DNA of 8,419 nt from an uncultured Clostridia bacterium (GTDB lineage: Bacteria > Bacillota > Clostridia > Christensenellales > Pumilibacteraceae), in NCBI GenBank assembly GCA_947588325.1, contig CANPYH010000064.1, forward strand, positions 1-8,419. Direction: 5' to 3'. Below, piece by piece: positions 1-4,907 of the stretch (the first letter of the stretch is position 1; every line of letters begins with the position of its first letter). The translations under genes and the position numbers were made by a program. A model generated the notes under the pieces. That model did no database searches. It saw nothing but the letters and a program-made list of their open reading frames with translations, and was not told where the DNA came from.

Positions 1-2
1 GG

Positions 3-284
3 GGCAATTCCCTCTTCGAACTCGGTGCCCTCGGCGTGCCCATGCTCGTCATCCCCCTGCCCAAGGGCGCGAGCCGCGGGGATCAGGTGAATAACGCCGC
101 CTACTTCCGCGATAACGGGCTTGCCATGACCGCCGGGCAAAGCACGCTCGCCGCCGATTTACCAAACCTTCTCACGCGGCTGGAAGGGAGCGCCGACCGA
201 CTTTCCGCCGCCTTGCGGAGTTACCGCTTCGACGGCACGGCTCGCATACTCCGCATTATTCGCAGCGCGGCTGGGCTTGCGTGA
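3..284 (+). CDS. murG: MurG, C-terminal part (5' end outside window)
   Basis: This is the last 93 codons of UDP-N-acetylglucosamine--N-acetylmuramyl-(pentapeptide) pyrophosphoryl-undecaprenol N-acetylglucosamine transferase. The enzyme adds GlcNAc to lipid I to make lipid II on the inner face of the membrane. The open frame enters from the left edge and ends at TGA 282-284. It opens with GNSLFELGALGVPMLVIPLP and continues with the ASRGDQVNNAAYF block. This is the C-terminal GT-B half that binds UDP-GlcNAc: the small-residue/E-L-x-ALG-P loop, then the D-Q-x-x-N-A motif typical of MurG. The residues after about codon 45 are the weakly conserved terminal helices. Family membership is clear from these motifs; the start, the lipid-binding half and the operon partners are out of view. 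No other division-cluster gene follows, and the next gene is on the opposite strand. Confidence 0.9.
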   Translation, partial: GNSLFELGALGVPMLVIPLPKGASRGDQVNNAAYFRDNGLAMTAGQSTLAADLPNLLTRLEGSADRLSAALRSYRFDGTARILRIIRSAAGLA

Positions 285-476
285 CGGTATTCGATTACCT
301 CGAGTGCGACATATATGCAACGCAAAAAGGAAGCGTCGCAGTTGCAGCCGCTCCCTCTCCCCTGTATTCATAAGCCGAGGCTCCTCCTTTTTCGCACCCT
401 CCGCTCGGGCACTCTCACAAAACCCTCCCGCCGTGAGCGTGGGCAGATGTCGAATTATGCCGAAAACAGATACGCG

Positions 477-502
477 AAAGACGCCCCTTGCGGAGCGTCT
501 TT
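477..502. terminator. Hairpin between murG and the XRE gene, probable weak bidirectional terminator
   Basis: Perfect 8-bp arms AAAGACGC (477-484) and GCGTCTTT (495-502) enclose a 10-base loop. The hairpin begins 3 bp past the stop of the minus-strand XRE gene and is about 190 bases past the murG stop. The A/T ends of the arms supply only a short U run on either strand, so termination may be partial. The 192 bases from 285 to 476 hold no convincing gene or RNA; I saw only weak short stems there. Confidence 0.6.
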
Positions 503-505
503 ACT

Positions 506-820
506 TCAATCGAGTTCGCCTAACATGACCCGTATGATTTGCTTGCTTTTCTTGGTGAGTTTACGATATTTTTTGATTACCGTTATTTCGTCATTTGTCA
601 TGTATATATTCTCCGTCTCGCAAAAAAACTGAGACAGAGAGATATCGAACGCCTCGCAGATAGCTGCCAATGTCGCCATCGACGGCATTGTCTGGCGCAA
701 AAACATGTTTTCGATTGTGGAAGAATTAAGCGCCGCCTCCTGCGATAGCTGATAGTTCGTCCACCCCCTTTCGTTTTGCAGTTCTTTGATCCTGTTTAGT
801 ACATTCATTTTCCTTTCCAT
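506..820 (-). CDS. XRE-family helix-turn-helix transcriptional regulator
   Basis: A 104-residue protein with a Cro/C1-type helix-turn-helix domain at about residues 8-65. IKELQNERGWTNYQLSQEA forms the first helices, SSTIENMF the recognition region, and LAAICEAFDISLSQFF the closing helices that are a hallmark of this small clostridial family. The C-terminal part (about 70-104) is charged, with a helical KKYRKLTKKSKQ stretch; it has no recognisable ligand or protease domain and no membrane segment. Two starts are possible: ATG at 820 behind GGGAG with 4 bases spacing, or ATG at 808 behind AAGGA with 2 bases. I prefer 820, but the domain is intact from either. By hand count about 43% of bases 541-820 are G/C, well below the neighbouring genes, which may mean horizontal origin. 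It stands alone, with an AT-rich repeat-filled control region in front, suggesting autoregulation. Its targets are unknown. Confidence 0.85.
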   Translation of the reverse strand: MERKMNVLNRIKELQNERGWTNYQLSQEAALNSSTIENMFLRQTMPSMATLAAICEAFDISLSQFFCETENIYMTNDEITVIKKYRKLTKKSKQIIRVMLGELD

Positions 821-840
821 TCTACTCCCATATGTAGTTA

Positions 841-927
841 TGAGTTATTATGATACATATTTGCGAATTTTGATATATCATAAGTGTAATAATTTTTACA
901 CAAATGAATAACTCACATACGATACAT
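841..927 (-). promoter_or_regulatory. Repeat-rich control region upstream of the XRE regulator
   Basis: This very AT-rich stretch carries several ordered elements. There is an inverted repeat TGAGTTATT (841-849) / AATAACTCA (907-915); a direct repeat TAYGATACAT at 849-858 and 918-927, 69 bp apart; a perfect palindrome TGATATATCA (871-880); and an inverted repeat GTGTAA-N6-TTACAC (884-889/896-901). The minus-strand TATGAT at 877-882 is a possible -10, but no good -35 accompanies it. Symmetric sites just upstream of a dimeric HTH repressor are most simply its own operators. That assignment is inference. Confidence 0.45.
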
Positions 928-931
928 TATT

Positions 932-973
932 GAAAATTAAAAAGCGGGCTCGCACTTTTTTGCGTTCCCGCTT
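932..973 (-). terminator. Rho-independent terminator of the citrate synthase gene
   Basis: The arms AAGCGGG (942-948) and CCCGCTT (967-973) pair perfectly. Inside them CGCA (951-954) pairs with TGCG (961-964), leaving a 6-base loop. Read on the minus strand, the stem is followed by a T-rich tract at 941-932 (TTTTTAATTTT-like). It lies 22 bp beyond the citrate synthase stop codon. Confidence 0.85.
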
Positions 974-995
974 CCCGCGGTTTATGCCCCGCGGC

Positions 996-2360
996 TTATC
1001 TGTCCTCGTACCTGATATACTTTTTATGGTCGCCCACATAGAGGTATGCGGGGCGCATAATCTTGCCGCCCGTCGTTATGAGCTCCTCAAGTCTGTGCGC
1101 GCTCCAACCGGCTATACGCGCTATTGCGAACATAGGGGTAAAGAGTTCCTGCGGCAGTCCGAGCATCTGATAGAAGAAGCCGCTGTAGAAGTCGACGTTG
1201 GCGCACACGCCCTTATCCGACTTACGGCGCTCGGCGAGCAGATCTGCGCCCACCTTCTCCACCTTCCGATAGAGAGCGAACTCGTCGTCGCGGTGCTTCT
1301 CTCTCGCTATCTTCTCCACCGCACCGCGGAAAACTTCGGCACGGGGGTCGGATATCTGATATATCGCGTGACCGAGACCGTATATAAGTCCGCTGCGGTC
1401 GAATGCCTGCCTATCGAGTATTTTAGCGAGGTATGCGCGCACTTCGTCGTCGTCCGCCCAGTCGCGGACGTTGGCTTTGATATCCGCGAACATTTGTATA
1501 ACCTTGATATTCGCGCCGCCGTGCTTGGGACCTTTGAGCGAGCCGAGAGCCGCCGCTATCGCCGAGTATGTATCCGTACCCGTGGAAGAGACGAGGCGGG
1601 TAGTGAAGGTCGAGTTATTTCCGCCGCCGTGCTCTGCGTGGAGTATGAGAGCAAGGTCGAGCACCCGCGCTTCCAGCTTGGTATATTTGCTGTCTATGCG
1701 GAGCATGTGGAGTATGTTCTCCGCCGTCGAGAGCTTGGGATCGGGGTCGTGTATGAAAAAGCTGTTGCTCGTCGACTTATAATACGCATATGCCTGATAT
1801 CCGTATACCGCCAGCTGCGGGAACACCGCTATGAGGTCGAGGCATTGACGGAGTACGTTCTCGGGAGAGAGGTCCTCCGCCCTGTCGTCATAGGAATACA
1901 GCGTGAGCACGGAGCGCGCCATGGAGTTCATTATGTCCACGCTGGGCGACTTCATTATTACGTCGCGGAAAAACGCTGTCGGGAGCGTTCTCCGCCCGCC
2001 GAGCAGTTCGTTAAACTTCGCCGAGTCATCATGATTGGGGAGATCCCCGAAGAGGAGGAGATAGACGGTATCCTCGAAGCCGAAGCGGTGACTGCTCATG
2101 CAGTCCTTGACAATGTCCTTAACGTCGTAACCGCGGTAGTACAGTTCGCCTGCGCAAGGTTTAAGCTCTCCGTCCACTTCCTTGTTGACCATAACGTCGG
2201 CAACATCGGTAAGACCTGTGCGAACGCCGCGCCCGTCGGGGTGTCTCAGCCCGCGATAGACTTCATATTTATTATAAAGTTCCGCGTCTATGCTCGAGCT
2301 GCTCTCGCATAACTCGGAAAGACGTTTGAATTCGGCGTTGTTTATCCTTTCGTCTGCCAT
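996..2360 (-). CDS. Si-type citrate synthase (citrate/2-methylcitrate synthase family)
   Basis: Citrate synthase condenses acetyl-CoA with oxaloacetate to citrate in the cytoplasm, the first committed step of the TCA (often incomplete in Clostridia) route to 2-oxoglutarate and glutamate. The 454-residue product carries the three catalytic regions: HAEHGGGNNSTF (His241/His244), GLGHAIYQISDPR (His331, with substrate-binding Arg340) and ANVDFYSG (Asp390). LKGPKHGGAN at 275-284 supports them. It is longer than the roughly 370-residue Bacillus-type enzymes and resembles the longer Firmicutes subgroup with a GGGNN active-site loop. I chose ATG 2360 because GGAGG (2368-2372) lies 7 bases upstream; an in-frame start 11 codons earlier has no such site. 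It is monocistronic, with promoter at 2402-2429 and terminator at 932-973. 2-Methylcitrate synthase activity cannot be excluded from sequence, but no prp genes are adjacent. I left the gene symbol blank because gltA and citZ are used inconsistently. Confidence 0.93.
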   Translation of the reverse strand: MADERINNAEFKRLSELCESSSSIDAELYNKYEVYRGLRHPDGRGVRTGLTDVADVMVNKEVDGELKPCAGELYYRGYDVKDIVKDCMSSHRFGFEDTVYLLLFGDLPNHDDSAKFNELLGGRRTLPTAFFRDVIMKSPSVDIMNSMARSVLTLYSYDDRAEDLSPENVLRQCLDLIAVFPQLAVYGYQAYAYYKSTSNSFFIHDPDPKLSTAENILHMLRIDSKYTKLEARVLDLALILHAEHGGGNNSTFTTRLVSSTGTDTYSAIAAALGSLKGPKHGGANIKVIQMFADIKANVRDWADDDEVRAYLAKILDRQAFDRSGLIYGLGHAIYQISDPRAEVFRGAVEKIAREKHRDDEFALYRKVEKVGADLLAERRKSDKGVCANVDFYSGFFYQMLGLPQELFTPMFAIARIAGWSAHRLEELITTGGKIMRPAYLYVGDHKKYIRYEDR

Positions 2361-2401
2361 AATGTCACCTCCCGCTGTCGGAATTTGATTCAAAATACCG
2401 T

Positions 2402-2429
2402 TTTATAAGTTTGCTGTTGGTTAAGTCTA
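2402..2429 (-). promoter_or_regulatory. Probable sigma-A promoter of citrate synthase
   Basis: On the minus strand TAGACT (2424-2429, 4/6 to the -35 consensus) is followed after 16 bases by TATAAA (2402-2407, 5/6 to the -10). The predicted start near 2395 leaves a leader of about 35 bases containing the strong GGAGG. Other A/T-rich -10-like strings nearby (TATGAT at about 2427-2432) lack a -35 at suitable spacing. Confidence 0.5.
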
Positions 2430-2479
2430 TCATATTTTTCCTTTTTTGGCAAATGTTTTTATAAACTTTGAATTTTAAT

Positions 2480-2507
2480 GTATAACCTCCGCGGACTCGG
2501 TTATAAT
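2480..2507 (+). promoter_or_regulatory. Promoter of the SpoIIQ-like gene (sigma-A -10 or forespore sigma-like)
   Basis: TATAAT at 2502-2507 is a perfect sigma-A -10, but the matching -35 (TGTATA at 2479-2484, 17 bases away) scores only 3/6. The same stretch reads GTATA (2480-2484), 14 bases, then GGTTATAAT (2499-2507). That matches the sigma-F/sigma-G pattern GYWTA...GGNNANAAT except that the spacer is about one base short. The predicted transcript starts near 2514, 23 bases before the ATG. Confidence 0.5.
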
Positions 2508-2536
2508 CGTGCGTGAACATTAACGGAGGTTTCCAG

Positions 2537-3232
2537 ATGAACAAAGAAAACAAAAAGAACAAAAAGAGCCTCATTGCGCTCATTGTGATAGCCGTTGCCG
2601 TCGTCCTCGCCGTCATCATCACCACCATCGCCCTCTCTGTCGGCAAATCGGGCAATCAGCCCCCCGCTATCGATCCCAACAACCCCACCGTACCCGACGA
2701 TCCCTCGGATCCCAACGAGCCGAACGATCCCGCAAAGCCCGACGATCCCGCCGTGCCCGACGATCCAACGGACCCGTCCGAGCCCGACGATCCCACTTCC
2801 GGTCAGGTCAAGTACGGCTCTCCCCTGCTTTCCTACACAGTCGGGCAGGAATTCAATATCGAAGAAATGGTGTGGTCGGATACGCTCAAGTGGTACTCCA
2901 CCCATAACGGCACCGACTTCAAAGCGGAAAAGGGCGCGGTAGTCTCGGCTATATACGGCGGAAAGGTGGAAAAGGTGGCATATACCACGCAAAACGGCTA
3001 TACGATCACCATCAAACAGACAGACGGTAATACCGCCGAGTATATGTCCCTCTCGAGCGAAACGCTGGTCGAGGAAGGCGACTCCGTCTCCGTCGGCACA
3101 CAGATCGGATACGTCTCCGACTCCATGTCCAACGAGCAGAACGACGGCGCGCACCTCCACCTCGAACTCACCGACTCCGAAGGTAATTGGGTGGATCCCA
3201 TGTCCTATCTCCCCGCTCCTACAGATAAATAA
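2537..3232 (+). CDS. SpoIIQ-like membrane-anchored M23 (LytM) peptidase-domain protein
   Basis: A 231-residue single-pass membrane protein. A Lys/Asn-rich cytoplasmic tip (1-10) leads to one strongly hydrophobic segment (about 11-35), a Pro/Asp-rich stalk (about 42-88) and a C-terminal M23 domain (about 95-226). The zinc ligands of LytM enzymes are all visible: His123 and Asp127 in THNGTDF, and His206/His208 in AHLHLEL, so hydrolysis of peptidoglycan cross-links is possible. The usual YGHLS block is YMSLS (169-173), without the histidine. That block and the ending GNWVDPMSYL recall SpoIIQ, where Bacillus has YQSLS. SpoIIQ sits in the forespore membrane and pairs with SpoIIIAH across the intermembrane space during engulfment. 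ATG 2537 is chosen because GGAGG (2525-2529) lies 7 bases upstream; an in-frame GTG at 2513 precedes the SD. It stands alone, divergent from citrate synthase. M23 domain: certain. SpoIIQ role: likely but inferred; a general septal or envelope peptidase is the alternative. Confidence 0.85.
   Translation: MNKENKKNKKSLIALIVIAVAVVLAVIITTIALSVGKSGNQPPAIDPNNPTVPDDPSDPNEPNDPAKPDDPAVPDDPTDPSEPDDPTSGQVKYGSPLLSYTVGQEFNIEEMVWSDTLKWYSTHNGTDFKAEKGAVVSAIYGGKVEKVAYTTQNGYTITIKQTDGNTAEYMSLSSETLVEEGDSVSVGTQIGYVSDSMSNEQNDGAHLHLELTDSEGNWVDPMSYLPAPTDK
2693..2794 (+). repeat. Pro/Asp-rich degenerate repeat encoding the extracellular stalk
   Basis: Residues 53-86 of the M23 protein contain PDDP four times (53-56, 68-71, 74-77, 83-86). 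A longer unit recurs 21 residues apart: PDDPSDPNEP (53-62) and PDDPTDPSEP (74-83). The codons are similar but not identical (CCCGACGATCC recurs), so the repeat is old or under drift. Such a stalk should be extended and acidic and would hold the catalytic domain away from the membrane. Confidence 0.8.
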
Positions 3233-3259
3233 TTCGTCTTTTAACTCTCTCCTTTCGGC

Positions 3260-3294
3260 AAAACGCGCCCCGTCATGTAACGAAGCGCGTTTTT
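3260..3294. terminator. Shared bidirectional terminator between the M23 gene and glgA
   Basis: AAAACGCGC (3260-3268) pairs with GCGCGTTTT (3285-3293) across a 16-base loop that holds a further CGT/ACG pairing. A fifth T follows at 3294. The A and T ends give a U run in either direction: five T after the stem on plus, four on minus. It lies 27 bases past the M23 stop and 41 bases past the glgA stop, so it can serve both convergent transcripts. Confidence 0.8.
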
Positions 3295-3335
3295 GCTTAC
3301 TTGCTTGATTTCGGTTTTTTCGGCTCGGACTGTGC

Positions 3336-4862
3336 TTAAATGCCGAGTATTTTTTTATACAGGGCTATATACTTCTCGCCGCTGACCTTCCAGGAGAGAT
3401 CCTCGTTCATGGCGCGGTCGACAAGCGCCTCCCACTTCTCCTTGTCACGGAACATTTCGAGAGCGCGTTTAGTCGCCGCCGCAAGGGAGTCCGCCGTATA
3501 CTCCGACGCGATGAAACCGTTGCCGTTCTCGCCCTCGCGGACGGTATCGTTAAGCCCGCCCACGTTGCGGACGATGGGGATAGTGCCGTAGCGCATAGCC
3601 ATCATCTGTCCCAGCCCGCAAGGCTCGCTCCTCGACGGCATCATGTATATGTCGCCCGCCGCGAACAGTTTTTGCGACATGCTCGGGTCGAACTTGATGA
3701 GTGCGCGGACTTTATCGGGGCAGGAGCGTTCGAGGTCGGAGAAGTATCCCTCATATTCGGGTTCGCCCGTGCCGAGAAGTACGAACTGCACGTCCTCGCT
3801 TATTATCCTCGGCATTGCGCCTTTGAGTATATCCAGCCCCTTGTGCGAAGCGAGACGGCTTACCATGGTAATCATGGGTACGTCAGCACGCTCGGGCAGC
3901 CCGAGAAGTTTTTGCAAGGCGAGCTTGTTCTGCACCTTGCCGCTCCGATCCTTCGCGTCGTAGTGAGCGAAGAGCGCGGGAGCGCGGGAAGGGTCGTATA
4001 CTTCGGTGTCTATGCCGTTGACTATGCCCGTCAGCTTATCCGCGAAACGGTTGATGGCGTCCTGAAGTCCGCAGGCATGCTCGGGCGTTTTAAGCTCCTC
4101 GGCGTACGTCTCCGAAACGGTGGTCACCATGTCGCTGTACGCGATTGCGCCGAACAGCAGGTTTACGCACCCGCCCCACTCGAGAGTGAAGTATTGGAAG
4201 CCGGATATACCGAACACGTCCTCGAGAAGGTTGCCGTCGTACTTGCCCTGATACTCGATATTGTGTATGGTCACAATGGTCTTTATATCCGCATACTCCT
4301 CTCTGTACATGTAGTACAGCTTGTAGTATATGGGAACGAGAGCGGTGTGCCAATCGTTGACATGGAGTATGTTGGGCTTGAAGTCCATATACGGCATAAG
4401 CTCGAGCACCGCCCTCGTGAAGAAGGCGAAACGCTCGGCGTCGTCAAAGTAGCCGTACAGCTTGTCGCGCTTGAAGTAGTATTCATTGTCTATGAAGTAG
4501 TGCGTTACTCCGCGATAGACATACCTGAACAGTCCCGCGTACTGACTGCGCCAGGCAACGGGAACGTTGATGTGGCAGATAAACTCGAAGTCCTTGCGGT
4601 ACTTCTCTCCCACACAGGCGTAAAGCGGGGTTACCACCGCCATCTCCGCTTTGCCCGTTCCGTTTACGGCGACGGGGAGCGAGCTTGCGACTTCGCCGAG
4701 TCCGCCCGTCTGCGAGAACGGATTGACTTCCGCGGCGACATAGAGTACGCGGGGTTTGTCGGGCTTCGCGGGCTTCTTGGCTTTGGGCGCGGTTTTAGCC
4801 TTTGCCGCAGTCGCTTTGGTCGCTTTTGCCTCTTCGGTCGGTTTTACTGTTTTTTTATTCAT
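3336..4862 (-). CDS. glgA: Glycogen synthase (ADP-glucose, GT5) with a Lys/Ala-rich N-terminal extension
   Basis: GlgA transfers glucose from ADP-glucose to the non-reducing end of alpha-1,4-glucan in the cytoplasm. The 508-residue protein has the GT-B fold of family GT5. Visible blocks are VLYVAAEVNPFSQTGGLGEV (39-58), HVNDWHT (167-173), TIHNIEYQG (198-206), NGID (283-286), SRLASHKG (335-342, with the Arg337/Lys341 phosphate-binding pair), SEPCGLGQ (412-419, catalytic-site Glu413) and GGL (435-437). Two things are odd. The first loop reads QTGGL where many bacterial enzymes have KTGGL, whose lysine contacts ADP-glucose. The first ~37 residues are a Lys/Ala/Pro/Thr-rich low-complexity extension, absent from ordinary GlgA, which begins near MKVLYVAAE. 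ATG 4862 has AGAGGG (4868-4873) 5 bases upstream and no competing start. It is the second gene of the glgB-glgA operon, 45 bp after glgB and in the same frame. Length without the extension (about 471) is normal for the family. Confidence 0.95.
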   Translation of the reverse strand: MNKKTVKPTEEAKATKATAAKAKTAPKAKKPAKPDKPRVLYVAAEVNPFSQTGGLGEVASSLPVAVNGTGKAEMAVVTPLYACVGEKYRKDFEFICHINVPVAWRSQYAGLFRYVYRGVTHYFIDNEYYFKRDKLYGYFDDAERFAFFTRAVLELMPYMDFKPNILHVNDWHTALVPIYYKLYYMYREEYADIKTIVTIHNIEYQGKYDGNLLEDVFGISGFQYFTLEWGGCVNLLFGAIAYSDMVTTVSETYAEELKTPEHACGLQDAINRFADKLTGIVNGIDTEVYDPSRAPALFAHYDAKDRSGKVQNKLALQKLLGLPERADVPMITMVSRLASHKGLDILKGAMPRIISEDVQFVLLGTGEPEYEGYFSDLERSCPDKVRALIKFDPSMSQKLFAAGDIYMMPSRSEPCGLGQMMAMRYGTIPIVRNVGGLNDTVREGENGNGFIASEYTADSLAAATKRALEMFRDKEKWEALVDRAMNEDLSWKVSGEKYIALYKKILGI

Positions 4863-4874
4863 ATTTTCCCTCTC

Positions 4875-4901
4875 TTTTCGTCCCTTAATCGGGCGCGAAA
4901 A
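4875..4901 (-). other. Intercistronic hairpin between glgB and glgA
   Basis: In the glgB-glgA mRNA, TTTTCG and CGAAAA (4896-4901 and 4875-4880) pair around an inner CCC/GGG (4891-4893, 4882-4884) with a GATTAA loop. The stem is followed directly by the purine-rich GAGAGGG of the glgA ribosome binding site rather than by a U run. It is therefore unlikely to terminate and more likely to stabilise the 3' end of glgB or modulate glgA translation. The role is inference. Confidence 0.45.
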
Positions 4902-4907
4902 TTCGAA

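Noticed and set aside
316..346. TGCAAC/GTTGCA stem as a possible small RNA or riboswitch
   Set aside because: Only 6 bp around a 19-base loop, no promoter or terminator of its own and no match to an RNA family that I recognise.
277..632. Small basic plus-strand open frames between murG and the XRE gene
   Set aside because: Arg/Ser/Pro-rich random-looking sequence with no SD; they run across the hairpin at 477-502 and into the antisense of the XRE gene.
930..2312. 460-codon open frame on the plus strand opposite citrate synthase
   Set aside because: It is antisense to a gene with clear catalytic motifs, has no SD, and its composition is the mirror of the real codons. Long antisense frames are expected where TTA, CTA and TCA codons are avoided.
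2437..2448. A/T tract between citrate synthase and the M23 gene as a phase-variable homopolymer
   Set aside because: The runs are five and six T broken by CC, too short for strong slippage and outside promoter spacers that I can define.
2501..3160. 219-codon minus-strand frame with a Gly/Val-rich repeat
   Set aside because: The apparent repeat is only the antisense of the Pro/Asp stalk; the plus-strand frame has SD, membrane segment and zinc motifs.
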